Counted from the stretch's first letter, positions 1-9,541 are shown. The stretch is DNA of 32,231 nucleotides from Nitrosomonadaceae bacterium (GCA_919902515.1 CAKKRD010000020.1:1-32231); one strand, 5' to 3'. The notes: generated by a model from the sequence alone, not told the origin. Numbers and translations are program-made.

Positions 1-110
1 AGCAGGATATTGCCCAAATTGGTTTTTATTTCAACCTGCGGGCCGGCAGCGAATGCCGTGATACTAAATAGTAATGAAAAGACGGTAGCAAGTAGCTTGA
101 CGATATGCAT
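1..110 (-). CDS. Periplasmic peptidyl-prolyl cis-trans isomerase (cyclophilin type), N-terminal part
   Basis: The reading frame starts with ATG at 110 and is still open at the left edge, giving about 36 residues. A short hydrophobic signal peptide (MHIVKLLATVFSLLF..., ending AFAA) is followed by PQVEIKTNLGNILL, which resembles the first beta strand of bacterial cyclophilins (PpiA/PpiB). AGGA lies 6 bases upstream of the ATG, a reasonable ribosome-binding site. Cyclophilins isomerise Xaa-Pro bonds; the signal peptide places this one in the periplasm. It lies 45 bases downstream of the L,D-transpeptidase gene on the same strand, so it may share its transcript. Only the first strand is visible, so the family call is good but not certain, and ppiA is not assigned as a symbol. 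Confidence 0.72.
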   Translation of the reverse strand, partial: MHIVKLLATVFSLLFSITAFAAGPQVEIKTNLGNIL

Positions 111-155
111 GATGGTTCCTGTAGAAAGCGGAGATGGTTGTTGGCCAGGGAGTAA

Positions 156-1382
156 TTACGCCGCGCCTTCATAAATGATTTTCCAGCGCCCATTTTTCTC
201 TTTCATCCAGTATTGGCGTTTTTTCATTTTGTTGGAGAGATTGCTGCTGGAATAATCCTGATCGAAGCTGACCACTATCAGATCGTCTCTGCCTGGATAA
301 AGAAGCATGCCGACGTTGCTGATATCTACTTTGATCCAGCTCTTGGCGACATTTACCTGGCGTTTGTGTTGCGACCATTTTGCCAGATCCTGTCCGCCAC
401 TGGAGAAATTGTGCCCATAGTGCGCGAGATAGTTATCAGCATTCCTGCTCTCCCAGTCACGCCGCCAGTTTTCCAGATGCGGGGCAAGTTCGTTGCGCTG
501 GGCAATCACCTCATCAGGACTTGCCCATTCCACTTTATCGCTGATGAGGACAGGTGTTATGCCGACTTGCAGGGTTGCCGCCACGGCATCCAGATCCTGG
601 TTGGACAGCACTACGCAACCATCGCTGGCGCGGGGCGGACGGCTGTAGGTATCGGAGGGAGTGCCGTGCAGCCAGATGCCATAACCGCTGCGCCCGTGCC
701 GTTTGTCCCATTCGTTGGGGTAATTAATGGGGAATGCGCCGCTACCATAAAAATCAGTAAGTTTTGCCCGTGGCAGGTTGGCAGTGATGAAATATACGCC
801 AAGAGGGGTTTTTTGGTCGCCTTCTTTCAGTTTCTGCGAACCATTTTTGCCGCTGCTGATGTAGTAATCGGCAAGGTAGCGGGCCTTGCCCTGAACATTC
901 TGATAGATGTAAAGCCGCGATTTGCCGGTGTCGGTAACCACAGCATATTTCTGATCCGAACTCATCTGCAGCAGATACTTCGGTACCATGTCACGCGGAA
1001 CTGGCTCCTGATGGCGCTGCACCCTTACCCGCGCTTCCGCGCGCAGATCGGCAATGCGTTCTGGCGATACCCCGGCAGCGTCACCCATGTTACTGATGGG
1101 GCGGGAGCGCGCCAGAAGCAGATCGCCCCTGATGAGATGGGCGAGCCGGAAATTTGGGTTGGTTTTGAGCAGGTGTTCAATTCCGTTCAAAGCAGAACCT
1201 ATGCGACGGTCGCTAATTTCGTGCAGGCTCTTGACCAGCATGCTTTCCGGACCGGCAATAGCCAGTTCTGGCAAAACAGGTATGTCACGCGCCATGGCAC
1301 TTGTAGCGGCGAGGCAGAATGCCCCTACCATGACGGCGGCAATCAGCCGGCCGCGGTTGACGCAAAGGTTATATGGCTTCAT
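156..1382 (-). CDS. L,D-transpeptidase/carboxypeptidase family protein (YkuD domain) with C-terminal NTF2-like domain
   Basis: A 408-residue exported protein. Residues 1-31 form a signal peptide ending in ATSAMA. Residues about 35-135 are mostly helical. About 145-282 is a YkuD catalytic domain with HGTP (His239) and SDGCVVL (Cys256), matching the HGx...S-x-G-C active site; the residue before the Gly is Asp, not the usual His. About 290-408 resembles an NTF2/SnoaL-like fold ending in YWMKEKNGRWKIIYEG. This order matches Helicobacter Csd6/Campylobacter Pgp2 and is also near E. coli YafK (DpaA), so the protein may trim or cross-link peptidoglycan peptides or release Lpp-type anchors; the exact reaction cannot be read from sequence. 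The ATG at 1382 was chosen over one at 1412 because it overlaps the TPR gene's stop as ATGA and puts the signal peptide at the N terminus. Confidence 0.88.
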   Translation of the reverse strand: MKPYNLCVNRGRLIAAVMVGAFCLAATSAMARDIPVLPELAIAGPESMLVKSLHEISDRRIGSALNGIEHLLKTNPNFRLAHLIRGDLLLARSRPISNMGDAAGVSPERIADLRAEARVRVQRHQEPVPRDMVPKYLLQMSSDQKYAVVTDTGKSRLYIYQNVQGKARYLADYYISSGKNGSQKLKEGDQKTPLGVYFITANLPRAKLTDFYGSGAFPINYPNEWDKRHGRSGYGIWLHGTPSDTYSRPPRASDGCVVLSNQDLDAVAATLQVGITPVLISDKVEWASPDEVIAQRNELAPHLENWRRDWESRNADNYLAHYGHNFSSGGQDLAKWSQHKRQVNVAKSWIKVDISNVGMLLYPGRDDLIVVSFDQDYSSSNLSNKMKKRQYWMKEKNGRWKIIYEGAA

Positions 1383-2401
1383 TGTCCAACTTGTTCTTGC
1401 TGAATGACCCATTTTCCTCCAGTCTTGACTAGCACCAGTGTCTTGACAGTATGGTTTTTGAGCGTATCAGAGTGATACGACTGTTTAAAAGTCACCCTGG
1501 CATGGGTGGCATCGGTAATAGTAACTTTTGGATTGGCGATCGACACTTGGATTGATTTTGGCTTTTCAATGCGCTCCTGGCGATTTTTTTCCCAAGCCGC
1601 GCGTGGTACGCCGCCGGGAGTTTGGAAATCATTCGCATAGAACCCGAGATAACCGGCGATATCTCTACTAGACCATGCCTTGGCCCAGTCGTTCACAGCT
1701 TTGATAATTTCTTCGGGGGCGGCCGGAGCAGTGGATGTTTCCGCTGCCGGTTTTTCGATCACGGCGGGTTTTTCTGGTGCGGGCTTCTGTGCGGCTCTTT
1801 CGGCAACTTTTTCCGGAATTCTTGCTGGTGGGGTACTTGCCGATTTGGCGGCGGCGATTCTGACGCCTTTGGATCCATCCGTGAACAGATCCTTGATCAG
1901 CGCCAGCTTGGTTTGTGCGGCGGCGTTACTCTTGTCCAGCTGTAACGCTTTGTCATAGGCCTGGCTTGCCATTTTTGCGTAGATGTCGCCCAGGTTTTCG
2001 TGTGCGGTAGAGTAGCTGGGGTGTGTACGTATTGCTTGTTCCAGCGCGTCTTTGGCTTTTTCATACTGACCTTGGCTGGCGTAGAGCACCGCAAGGTTGT
2101 TGTATGGTTCAGGCAGGTTGGGGTGATCTGCCGCTAGGGAAGAAAATATCCGGATGGCATCAGGAATTTTGTTCTGCTCGGTGAGTATCAGTCCCTTCTG
2201 GAAACGCATTTGCGCATCCTTCGGCTTGCTGGCAAGGTAGGCATCCGCTCGCTGCAGTGCCTGGGGAAGATTGCCCTGCCTGTACAATTTGACAACTTCT
2301 TGACTTTCATCGGCATACGCAAGTGGGCTCACCACCAGTAACAGAGCGGCGGCACAAGCTGCAACGGGTGCGAGAACCTGGTGAAAGTTTGGTATTTTCA
2401 T
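1379..2401 (-). CDS. Periplasmic TPR-repeat protein with C-terminal NTF2-like domain
   Basis: A 340-residue exported protein. Residues 1-30 are a signal peptide (hydrophobic core AACAAALLLVV, then AYA). Residues about 31-165 hold three to four TPR units (for example the segment around LPEPYNNLAVLYASQGQYEKA). Residues about 180-230 are a Pro/Ala/Glu-rich linker. Residues 231-340 form an NTF2-like domain (VNDWAKAWSSRDIAGYLGFY ... GGKWVIQQEQ). TPRs bind partner proteins; no catalytic motif is visible. The stop overlaps the next gene's start (ATGA), so it is probably translated together with the L,D-transpeptidase, which carries a similar C-terminal domain. A shared role in cell-wall maintenance is inferred from that, not shown. 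GGAG lies 12 bases before the ATG. Confidence 0.82.
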   Translation of the reverse strand: MKIPNFHQVLAPVAACAAALLLVVSPLAYADESQEVVKLYRQGNLPQALQRADAYLASKPKDAQMRFQKGLILTEQNKIPDAIRIFSSLAADHPNLPEPYNNLAVLYASQGQYEKAKDALEQAIRTHPSYSTAHENLGDIYAKMASQAYDKALQLDKSNAAAQTKLALIKDLFTDGSKGVRIAAAKSASTPPARIPEKVAERAAQKPAPEKPAVIEKPAAETSTAPAAPEEIIKAVNDWAKAWSSRDIAGYLGFYANDFQTPGGVPRAAWEKNRQERIEKPKSIQVSIANPKVTITDATHARVTFKQSYHSDTLKNHTVKTLVLVKTGGKWVIQQEQVGQ

Positions 2402-2449
2402 TGTGCTATACTTCTCCGGTTTTTGTTAGGTTATTCCAGAACATACAGG

Positions 2450-2479
2450 ATTCTACCAAGAAGCCTGCCCAGTTAACAA
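2450..2479 (-). promoter_or_regulatory. Candidate sigma-70 promoter for the TPR/L,D-transpeptidase operon
   Basis: On the minus strand TTGTTA (2479-2474) is followed after 18 bases by TAGAAT (2455-2450), matching 4/6 and 5/6 of the consensus. It lies about 50 bases upstream of the TPR start in the divergent spacer shared with cysS. Pattern match only. Confidence 0.45.
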
Positions 2480-2488
2480 TCTCGTTGA

Positions 2489-3865
2489 ATGCTCAAGATC
2501 TATAATTCCCTCGCCAGGACAAAACAGAGCTTTGTTCCGCTGACCCCGGGCAAGGTCGGCATCTATGTCTGTGGCATGACAGTATATGACTATTGTCATT
2601 TGGGGCACGCGCGCGTGATGGTGGTATTCGACATGGTGGTGCGCTGGCTGCAGACGAATGGTTTCGCTGTGACCTACGTGCGCAACATTACCGATATCGA
2701 CGACAAAATTATCAAACGTGCACAGGAAAACAACGAGACCATAGAAGTATTGACCAATCGCTTCATCCGGGCAATGGATGAAGATGCTGCCGCACTTGGT
2801 GTGGTACCGCCTGCGCACGAGCCACGTGCCACTCGCTACGTGGCAAACATGGTTGCCATGATCCGTACTCTGGTGGATAAAGGCATTGCCTACGCCGCGA
2901 GCAACGGCGACGTTTATTATGCCGTACATAAATTTCCTGGTTATGGAAAGCTTTCCGGAAAATCGCTCGACGATTTACGTGCCGGGGAGCGGGTAATCAT
3001 TGACCCGCACAAGAAAGATCCGCTGGATTTCGTCCTATGGAAAGCAGCCAAGCCCGGCGAACCACAATGGGACTCGCCCTGGGGGAAGGGGCGCCCCGGT
3101 TGGCACATTGAGTGCTCGGCGATGAGCGAACATTGTCTTGGCGAGCACTTCGACATACATGGCGGTGGACAAGACCTGCAGTTCCCTCATCACGAAAATG
3201 AGATTGCGCAAAGTGAAGGCGCGCACGACTATCCTTTCGTCAATTACTGGATGCACAACGGTTTCGTGCGGGTCGATGATGAAAAAATGTCCAAGTCGCT
3301 GGGCAACTTTTTCACAGTGCGCGAGGTGCTTGCCCGCTACCAACCAGAGGTGGTGCGGTTTTTTATCCTGCGCGCCCATTACCGCAGCCCGTTGAATTAT
3401 TCCGACCAGCATCTGGAAGATGCCAGGCACGCGCTCGCTCGACTCTACATCGCATTAAAGGGAAGCGCAGTTCCTGCCGCCACAATCGACTGGAACGAAC
3501 CCCACGCCCGGCGTTTCATGGAAGCGATGAATGATGATTTCAACACCCCTGATGCTGTCGCCGTATTGTTTGACCTCGCCAATGAAACCAACAGGACTGG
3601 GTCACTACCGGATATGGCATTACTTAAAGCGCTGGGTGGTTTGCTGGGCCTGCTGCAACGGGATCCGCAACAACATCTGCAGGATGAGGCGGTCGTGGGA
3701 GATGCCACATTCACGCCGGAATGCATCGAACAAATGATACAGCAGCGCCTCGCTGCGCGTACCGCCAGAAATTTTACTGAAGCAGATCGTATTCGCAAGG
3801 AGCTATCCGACGCCGATATCCTGCTGGAAGATGGCCCACAGGGCACTACCTGGCGGCGCAAGTAG
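2489..3865 (+). CDS. cysS: Cysteinyl-tRNA synthetase
   Basis: Cytoplasmic class I aminoacyl-tRNA synthetase that charges tRNA-Cys with cysteine using ATP. The 458-residue length is typical. The HIGH-type signature is HLGH at 37-40 and the KMSKS loop is at 266-270. The zinc ligands that read out the cysteine thiol are present at the same numbers as in E. coli: Cys28, Cys209, His234 and Glu238. The C-terminal helical and anticodon-binding parts are complete. The gene diverges from the TPR gene and converges with nagZ. No strong ribosome-binding site precedes the ATG; the N terminus [10 protein letters not shown] is standard for the family. Confidence 0.97.
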   Translation: MLKIYNSLARTKQSFVPLTPGKVGIYVCGMTVYDYCHLGHARVMVVFDMVVRWLQTNGFAVTYVRNITDIDDKIIKRAQENNETIEVLTNRFIRAMDEDAAALGVVPPAHEPRATRYVANMVAMIRTLVDKGIAYAASNGDVYYAVHKFPGYGKLSGKSLDDLRAGERVIIDPHKKDPLDFVLWKAAKPGEPQWDSPWGKGRPGWHIECSAMSEHCLGEHFDIHGGGQDLQFPHHENEIAQSEGAHDYPFVNYWMHNGFVRVDDEKMSKSLGNFFTVREVLARYQPEVVRFFILRAHYRSPLNYSDQHLEDARHALARLYIALKGSAVPAATIDWNEPHARRFMEAMNDDFNTPDAVAVLFDLANETNRTGSLPDMALLKALGGLLGLLQRDPQQHLQDEAVVGDATFTPECIEQMIQQRLAARTARNFTEADRIRKELSDADILLEDGPQGTTWRRK

Positions 3866-3875
3866 GTTTGCTTGC

Positions 3876-3894
3876 AAAAGGGCCCACGAGGCCC
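3876..3894 (-). terminator. Probable intrinsic terminator after nagZ
   Basis: Read on the minus strand, GGGCC-TCGTG-GGCCC is followed directly by TTTT. The stem is only 5 bp but all G/C. It lies about 30 bases after the nagZ stop, at the end of the lepA-to-nagZ gene string and in the convergent gap with cysS, where a terminator is expected. Confidence 0.5.
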
Positions 3895-3924
3895 AGGTCG
3901 GATAAGTCGTAGTCGGGGCTTGCT

Positions 3925-4974
3925 CTATCCCAGCGGTAATTCGCCGCTACTGATTCCGATCCCGTCGATTTCCTTTACTGCCTTTACAAAAGGCGCGTCT
4001 TCATGCAGCTTTACCATTGAATCAGGGTGGGGTCGTCCACGCATGCGGGCGAGACGGACCAGACTGATAGCCGGAATATCCCATTGTAACCCTGCGAGTA
4101 ATTCATCTGCTGCTTGCGGGTTGTTGCACACCAGCGCCATATCGCAGCCGGCACTGAAAGCAGCTTGTGCCCGTTGCACGATATTTCCCGCGACCGCCGC
4201 ACCTTCCATGCTCAAGTCGTCACTGAAGATGCAGCCATCAAAACCCAGTTCACCGCGCAGAATTTCTTTCAGCCAAATCTTGGAGAAGCCGGCAGGACGC
4301 GTATCTACACTGGGGTAAATGACGTGTGCCGGCATGATACCGGCGAGACCGAAGTCAATCATTTGCCGGAACGGAACCAGATCGTCCATTGCGATATCGG
4401 CGTAAGTGCGTTTATCCACTGGTATTTCAATGTGAGAGTCTGCCTCAATATAGCCGTGACCGGGAAAATGCTTGCCGACTGCCGTCATCCCGCCAGTTTT
4501 CAATCCCAGCATCAGGCTGTGAGCCAGATCGGCAATCGCCTGCGGCTTGCGGTGAAAAGCGCGGTCACCGATGATGCAACTCTGTCCGTGATCCACATCA
4601 AGCACTGGCGTAAAGCTCAGATCCACGCCGCACGCACGCAGCTCTGCTGCCAGCACATAGCCTGTCTGCTGCGTTAGATGTCGTGCCTGACTGGGGTGTT
4701 CATCCCAGATCCTGCCCAGTTCGCGCATTGCGGGCAGTCGTGTGAAATTCTCGCGGAAACGCTGCACTCTGCCACCTTCATGATCCACTGCGATCAGTAG
4801 TGGCGGGTTACGCAGCGAGTGAATTTCAGTGGTCAGTTCAGTCAGTTGCCTGAGTGATGAATAGTTGCGGCCAAATAGAATCATGCCACCGGTCAGCGGA
4901 TGCTGCAGTCTTTTCCTATCGGGGGCAGTAAGTTGCGTGCCTTCGATATCGAGCATAATGGGCCCGAGTGACAT
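3925..4974 (-). CDS. nagZ: Beta-N-acetylhexosaminidase (glycoside hydrolase family 3)
   Basis: Cytoplasmic NagZ removes the non-reducing GlcNAc from anhydro-muropeptides during peptidoglycan recycling. The 349-residue product has the single TIM-barrel size of bacterial NagZ. Visible signatures are [12 protein letters not shown] at 62-73, KHFPGHG at 168-174 with the following DSH (catalytic loop), and SDDLSM at 251-256, which carries the nucleophilic Asp. It starts 2 bases after the acpS stop, so it is the last gene of the acpS-containing operon. With the L,D-transpeptidase nearby it is a second peptidoglycan gene in the window, but the two are in separate units. Confidence 0.95.
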   Translation of the reverse strand: MSLGPIMLDIEGTQLTAPDRKRLQHPLTGGMILFGRNYSSLRQLTELTTEIHSLRNPPLLIAVDHEGGRVQRFRENFTRLPAMRELGRIWDEHPSQARHLTQQTGYVLAAELRACGVDLSFTPVLDVDHGQSCIIGDRAFHRKPQAIADLAHSLMLGLKTGGMTAVGKHFPGHGYIEADSHIEIPVDKRTYADIAMDDLVPFRQMIDFGLAGIMPAHVIYPSVDTRPAGFSKIWLKEILRGELGFDGCIFSDDLSMEGAAVAGNIVQRAQAAFSAGCDMALVCNNPQAADELLAGLQWDIPAISLVRLARMRGRPHPDSMVKLHEDAPFVKAVKEIDGIGISSGELPLG

Positions 4975-4976
4975 GA

Positions 4977-5354
4977 TTATTTTTCCAGGATAACGAAAGC
5001 GCAGGCAAGATTCAGCTCATCACTGATGGAAAGATGATGGCTGATGATGCCTTCATTTTTCACCAGGGCACTCAGTTCAGGGTGAAATTCGAAACACGGC
5101 TTGCCGCGCTGATCATGGGTTACGCCGATGTGGCTCAGGCTCACAGGGTAGCGAAGGCCAGTACCGATGGCCTTGGAAAGCGCCTCCTTGGCGGCAAAGC
5201 GTTTGGCCAGAAACATCGCCGGCTGACCGCTAACGAGATATTCGGGCCACTCGCTATCCGTCAGCAGGCGTTTGGCAAAGCGTTCGCCATATTTCTCCAG
5301 TAGCCGCGCAATGCGCGAGGGTTCGACCAGATCGGTGCCGATTCCGTAAATCAT
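4977..5354 (-). CDS. acpS: Holo-[acyl-carrier-protein] synthase
   Basis: AcpS transfers 4'-phosphopantetheine from CoA to apo-ACP, activating fatty-acid synthesis. The 125-residue length is normal. The two family signatures are present: GIGTDLVE near the N terminus with magnesium-binding Asp8, and [10 protein letters not shown] with Glu57. The start overlaps the pdxJ stop as ATGA, indicating coupled translation, and the order pdxJ-acpS is the same as in E. coli. Confidence 0.96.
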   Translation of the reverse strand: MIYGIGTDLVEPSRIARLLEKYGERFAKRLLTDSEWPEYLVSGQPAMFLAKRFAAKEALSKAIGTGLRYPVSLSHIGVTHDQRGKPCFEFHPELSALVKNEGIISHHLSISDELNLACAFVILEK

Positions 5355-6076
5355 TTGCGTGCTTCCAGTATCAATGTTTTCATTTCCCGTACTGCCCGTT
5401 CAAAGCCGGTGAATAAGGCATGCGCCACGATCGCATGGCCGATATTCAATTCGGATATGTCAAGCAGTGCCGCGATAGGCTGGACATTACGATAGTGTAA
5501 TCCATGCCCCGCGTTGACTTGCAGCCCTTGATCGATGCCGGCGGCAACCGCGGCACGGATCCGCTCCAGTTCACTTTGTTGTTCGCTTGCGCTGCGGGCA
5601 TCAGCATAGTGACCGGTGTGAATTTCGATCACGGGTGCGCCGGTTTTTACCGCCGCATCAATCTGCGCGTGATCCGCGTCGATGAACAGCGAGACGCGAA
5701 TACCTGCTTCTGCCAGTCTGCCACAAGCGCATTTCACCTGCTCGAAATGACGCACCACATCGAGGCCGCCTTCGGTGGTCAGTTCCTCACGCCGTTCTGG
5801 CACCAGACAGACATCCTCGGGTTTGATGCGTAGCGCAAAAGTTATCATTTCGTCAGTCACTGCACTTTCCAGATTCATGCGGGTTTTAAGCAGGCTGCGC
5901 AGAACTTCTACATCCTGATCCTGGATATGGCGGCGGTCTTCGCGCAAGTGCAGAGTAATTGCATCTGCCCCGGCAGATTCCGCAATCAGCGCCGCTTCCA
6001 CCGGACTGGGGTAGGTCGTGCCGCGTGCTTGCCGCAACGTGGCAACGTGGTCGATGTTAACGCCCAGCTCGATCAT
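5351..6076 (-). CDS. pdxJ: Pyridoxine 5'-phosphate synthase
   Basis: PdxJ condenses 1-deoxy-D-xylulose 5-phosphate with 3-amino-2-oxopropyl phosphate to make pyridoxine 5'-phosphate, the last ring-forming step of the DXP-dependent vitamin B6 pathway. The 241-residue protein opens with [17 protein letters not shown] and contains [10 protein letters not shown], the HTG(H)YA segment and [10 protein letters not shown], all typical of the PdxJ TIM barrel. It overlaps recO upstream and acpS downstream by ATGA junctions, so the three are likely translated from one message. Confidence 0.97.
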   Translation of the reverse strand: MIELGVNIDHVATLRQARGTTYPSPVEAALIAESAGADAITLHLREDRRHIQDQDVEVLRSLLKTRMNLESAVTDEMITFALRIKPEDVCLVPERREELTTEGGLDVVRHFEQVKCACGRLAEAGIRVSLFIDADHAQIDAAVKTGAPVIEIHTGHYADARSASEQQSELERIRAAVAAGIDQGLQVNAGHGLHYRNVQPIAALLDISELNIGHAIVAHALFTGFERAVREMKTLILEARK

Positions 6077-6795
6077 AGCTGTTGCAAATCCTTGAGTAAT
6101 TGCCGTGTGTGCAGCGGCTGGTCACCAAGATAATGATTGAGGATGTAACGCATCAGTGCTTTGCTCTGTTGCCGGGTGACGGTATCGGAATAATCATCCT
6201 GCTCCATGTCCAGTAAGGTTTTTCCACGCAGTTGCAGGCCGTAGCTGTTAGCGCCCGTTTCCAGCGCCACCGGTCCACGCTCGATTTCATAGCGATATTC
6301 TTTATCCGGGTTCATCGGTTTGCCCGATGCAACGTCATGATTGAGTGTCAGGGCGTAACCCAGTTCCTGCAGCATGCGTTGCTCGAAGTGCCGTAATACC
6401 GGAGTGTAATCTTTCTGAATACTCAATGCTGCCAGCGTTTGCTGGTAATACAGGAACAATTGCTCATGGGGATCGTCACGGTGCAGTAACCGTACCAGCA
6501 GTTCATTCAAGTAAAATCCACAGATCAGGCTCATTCCCTGCAAAAACGGCTGGCCTCCCTGCCATTCCACCTTGTGCAGAGTGCGTAGTTCCGATTTCCC
6601 TGCCCAGGAAAGCTGCAATGGCTGAAATGCCAGCAATGATCCTCTGAGTGCCGATCTGGGGCGCCTTGCGCCCTTCGCTACCAGCGGCACACGCCCGAAA
6701 TTGCGGGTGAAGGTCTCTACCACGAGACTGGTTTCCAGATAAGGGTAGGTGTGCAGCACGAAAGCTGGCTGAGCGTCTTGCCGGTGTTTTTCCAC
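6073..6795 (-). CDS. recO: DNA repair protein RecO
   Basis: RecO helps RecR load RecA onto SSB-coated single-stranded DNA in gap repair and anneals complementary strands. The 240-residue product has an N-terminal OB fold ([19 protein letters not shown], then [15 protein letters not shown]) and a helical C-terminal part with [10 protein letters not shown]. No four-cysteine zinc motif is visible. It lies 49 bases after the era stop and ends by ATGA overlap with pdxJ, in the conserved era-recO-pdxJ order. Confidence 0.94.
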   Translation of the reverse strand: MEKHRQDAQPAFVLHTYPYLETSLVVETFTRNFGRVPLVAKGARRPRSALRGSLLAFQPLQLSWAGKSELRTLHKVEWQGGQPFLQGMSLICGFYLNELLVRLLHRDDPHEQLFLYYQQTLAALSIQKDYTPVLRHFEQRMLQELGYALTLNHDVASGKPMNPDKEYRYEIERGPVALETGANSYGLQLRGKTLLDMEQDDYSDTVTRQQSKALMRYILNHYLGDQPLHTRQLLKDLQQL

Positions 6796-6844
6796 AATTA
6801 TGAGTTTTGTCTAAAGTTGGTCTACGGCACTTATTCTTCAGGAA

Positions 6845-7738
6845 TTATCCATAGCCCAAGCTTTTCAACATTTGCGCATCATCAGCCCAACCAGTTTTTA
6901 CCTTCACCCAAATTTCGAGGTATACCTTGCCACCGAAAACTCTTTCCATGTCTTTACGCGCCTGGGTAGCGATTGCCTTGAGTTTTTCACCATCTTTACC
7001 AATGATAATCGCCTTATGATTGGCTTTATCCACGATGATACAAGCATGAATTTTACGCAGCTCACCTTCGGTTGTGAATTTGTCTATGGTGATGCTGGCA
7101 GAGTAGGGGATTTCTTCCCCTGTCAGGCGAAACAGTTTTTCACGTATCAATTCGGCAGCGATGAATCGCTCGCTACGATCAGTGGCTTCATCTGGGTCGA
7201 ACAATGGTGGATTTTCCGGCAAATATGGTCGGATTGTGCTTAGCAGTTCCGGTAGCTGCATTCCCTCCTGCGCGCTTACCGGTATCATTGCCGCGAAGGC
7301 AAACTCCTTGGCCATTTTCTCCAGGAACGGAAGCAGTCGTGATTTATCGGCCAACTGGTCTATTTTGTTGATGACGAGGATCACTGGTCTGTCAACCGGC
7401 AGCAGCTTCAGCACCAGCCTGTCGCGCTCATCAAAGTGGAGCGCTTCAATCACGAATATCACTACGTCCACATCCCGCATACTTTGGGTGACGGTACGGT
7501 TCATCAGGCTGTTCAACCGATTCGTGTGCCGGGTCTGGAAGCCGGGCGTATCGACAAAAATAAACTGGGACTGCTCGTCGGTTAGAATGCCGTTGATGCG
7601 GTGGCGGGTAGTCTGCGCTTTTTTCGAGGTGATGCTGACTTTCTGTCCGACCAGATTATTAAGCAGTGTGGATTTGCCGACGTTGGGACGTCCGATGATG
7701 GCGATGTAGCCGGTGCGATAGTTGAGATTGGCTGTCAT
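6845..7738 (-). CDS. era: GTPase Era
   Basis: Era is a small-subunit assembly GTPase that binds the 3' end of 16S rRNA. The 297-residue protein has G1 GRPNVGKST at 16-24, G3 DTPG at 62-65 and G4 NKID at 123-126, followed by a C-terminal KH RNA-binding domain (about 205-285) containing [11 protein letters not shown] and ending with [16 protein letters not shown]. The ribosome-binding site is weak. It follows rnc by 72 bases, the usual rnc-era pairing. Confidence 0.97.
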   Translation of the reverse strand: MTANLNYRTGYIAIIGRPNVGKSTLLNNLVGQKVSITSKKAQTTRHRINGILTDEQSQFIFVDTPGFQTRHTNRLNSLMNRTVTQSMRDVDVVIFVIEALHFDERDRLVLKLLPVDRPVILVINKIDQLADKSRLLPFLEKMAKEFAFAAMIPVSAQEGMQLPELLSTIRPYLPENPPLFDPDEATDRSERFIAAELIREKLFRLTGEEIPYSASITIDKFTTEGELRKIHACIIVDKANHKAIIIGKDGEKLKAIATQARKDMERVFGGKVYLEIWVKVKTGWADDAQMLKSLGYG

Positions 7739-7810
7739 CTTATGAAATGTTCAGTGGAAGACGCAGAGCCTGTCACCAGAAAAGCTGGGGATTTCTGTTC
7801 TTGGTATTCT

Positions 7811-8485
7811 TCAACCACGTGATTGTACCTGTTCATATGCTTGCTTCGCTGCTCCCTGTTCGGCACTGCGGCGGCTGGCGCCCTTGCCAATAGTACGAAT
7901 ATTAAGTTTGGTAATAATGCATTCCACCAGGAATTGTTGCTGATGGGCTTCGCCGCTGGTGGCGACAACGGAGTATTGCGGCAGCCCCAGCTTGCGACTT
8001 TGCAGGTATTCCTGCAGCAGGGTCTTGGGATCCTTGTCAATGGTCTGTGGATTCAACTGCTGTAGCAGCGGCATAAAAAGAGTGGCTACAACTTTCTCGG
8101 CCTGTGCAAATCCCCCATCAAGATAAATCGCACCCAGCACCGCCTCCAGTGTATCCGCGAGAATTGAAGGGCGGCGATGCCCGCCACTTTTAAGCTCTCC
8201 TTCGCCCAGCCTTATTTGTTCTCCTAAATCAAGTGCTTGTGCTAACTCAAACAATGCCTGTTGATTGACTAGGCTGGCCCGGAGCCGAGACAACTCGCCT
8301 TCGGGAAGATTGGGGAAATGCCTGAAGATCAACCCGGCAACCGCACAGTTGAGGACGCTATCGCCGAGAAATTCAAGCCGTTCATTGTGTGGAGAACTAT
8401 GGCTACGGTGAGTTAGCGCCTGACGCAACAATTCCGGCTGATTGAAGGTATAGCTGATTTTCCGGCAAAGTGTGGCGCTATCCAT
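7811..8485 (-). CDS. rnc: Ribonuclease III
   Basis: RNase III cleaves double-stranded RNA, including the 30S rRNA precursor. The 224-residue protein has the signature [11 protein letters not shown] at 35-45 with catalytic acidic residues, the second acidic cluster in [16 protein letters not shown], and a C-terminal dsRNA-binding domain (about 152-220, from [11 protein letters not shown] to AAKQAYEQV). The spacer before it (8486-8651) contains a strong hairpin, see separate entry. Order lepB-rnc-era matches E. coli. Confidence 0.97.
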   Translation of the reverse strand: MDSATLCRKISYTFNQPELLRQALTHRSHSSPHNERLEFLGDSVLNCAVAGLIFRHFPNLPEGELSRLRASLVNQQALFELAQALDLGEQIRLGEGELKSGGHRRPSILADTLEAVLGAIYLDGGFAQAEKVVATLFMPLLQQLNPQTIDKDPKTLLQEYLQSRKLGLPQYSVVATSGEAHQQQFLVECIITKLNIRTIGKGASRRSAEQGAAKQAYEQVQSRG

Positions 8486-8617
8486 TTTCCAATAAGCCTG
8501 AATGCTATCTGCGCACAGTCGTCACATCGCTATTTATGACTGCTGGCTTCGAAATCAATGTACAAGAAAACATGAACTATCGCCACCAGATTCTTCTTGC
8601 TGGTGCGGTATGCCATG

Positions 8618-8651
8618 CCTGCCGGAGTTTTGTCTCCAGAATAGCGGCAGG
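8618..8651 (-). promoter_or_regulatory. Stem-loop directly after the lepB stop, upstream of rnc
   Basis: CCTGCCG (8618-8624) pairs with CGGCAGG (8645-8651), and inside the loop GGAG (8624-8627) can pair with CTCC (8634-8637). On the transcript this structure begins at the base after the lepB TAG. There is no T tract, so it is not a normal intrinsic terminator; it may be a processing or stability element between lepB and rnc. Confidence 0.4.
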
Positions 8652-9455
8652 CTACTCGATTGATAATCCGATTCGTTTGAAGTCGCTGAAATTCCACCAG
8701 ATCATGAATGCCTTGCCGACGATATTGCGTTCCGGGACGAATCCCCAATAGCGACTGTCGCTGCTGCTGTCGCGATTATCGCCCATCGTAAAATAATGCC
8801 CGGTGGGTACTGTGCAGGTGAATTCGGAATACTGATAGGTGCAATTTTCCTGGAATGGGAATTGGCGTACTCCGGAAAGCTGCAAGCCGGGTACCTCCGG
8901 GTTAACAATAATGTCATGACCACGTTCATTCAGGGATTCTATAAATCTCTGATTGTATACATAACTTAATCCAGACTCGATATAGGTGTATTCACCTACC
9001 GGTTCCATTTTTACCGGAGTATCGTTCACGATCAACTGTTTATTGCGGTAAGTGATGGAGTCACCCGGCAGGCCGACTATGCGTTTGATGTAATCCATGG
9101 ATGGGTTCTCCGGGTAACGGAATACCATCACTTCGCCACGCTTGGGTTCATTCACGTCCATTACCTTGAGATTGATGACTGGCAGCCTGACACCGTAAGT
9201 GTATTTATTCACCAGAATAAAATCCCCCACCAGCAGAGTCGGAATCATTGAGCCGGACGGAATCTTGAAAGGCTCCACCAGAAAGGAACGCAGGCCGAAT
9301 ACGATCAGGATTACCGGGAAAAAACTTTTGGGATACTCTACCCACCACGGTTCGCGCGCATCCGGTGCACGTTTGCGGCGCAGCATGAAGTGATCAAGCA
9401 GCCAGATACCACCGGTGACAACCAGCAGAATCAGCATGATGAGGGGAAAATTCAT
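8652..9455 (-). CDS. lepB: Signal peptidase I
   Basis: Inner-membrane serine protease that removes signal peptides from secreted proteins. The 267-residue protein has an N-terminal membrane segment (PLIMLILLVVTGGIWLL), a second hydrophobic stretch (FFPVILIVFGLRSF), box B PSGSM with the catalytic Ser69, box D with the general-base Lys124 in DYIKRIVGLPGD, and box E GDNRDSSSDSRYWG. GAAGGA lies shortly before the ATG. It follows lepA after 86 bases. A DUF4845 gene often found after lepB in betaproteobacteria is not seen here. Confidence 0.97.
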   Translation of the reverse strand: MNFPLIMLILLVVTGGIWLLDHFMLRRKRAPDAREPWWVEYPKSFFPVILIVFGLRSFLVEPFKIPSGSMIPTLLVGDFILVNKYTYGVRLPVINLKVMDVNEPKRGEVMVFRYPENPSMDYIKRIVGLPGDSITYRNKQLIVNDTPVKMEPVGEYTYIESGLSYVYNQRFIESLNERGHDIIVNPEVPGLQLSGVRQFPFQENCTYQYSEFTCTVPTGHYFTMGDNRDSSSDSRYWGFVPERNIVGKAFMIWWNFSDFKRIGLSIE

Positions 9456-9541
9456 TCTGTATCCTTCAGGTGAACAATGTCTGTGGTCTAATAAATAATG
9501 GAAGTGTCTGTAACCATATTAACCACCCGATATTCGCTGTA

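Noticed and set aside
213-1403. Long plus-strand open frame (396 codons) opposite the L,D-transpeptidase gene
   Set aside because: It is antisense to a gene with clear signal peptide and YkuD active site; the product has no recognisable motif.
8530-8748. 72-codon minus-strand frame across the lepB 3' end and spacer as a DUF4845 remnant
   Set aside because: Most of it overlaps lepB out of frame; no hydrophobic N-terminal segment of DUF4845 type is seen.
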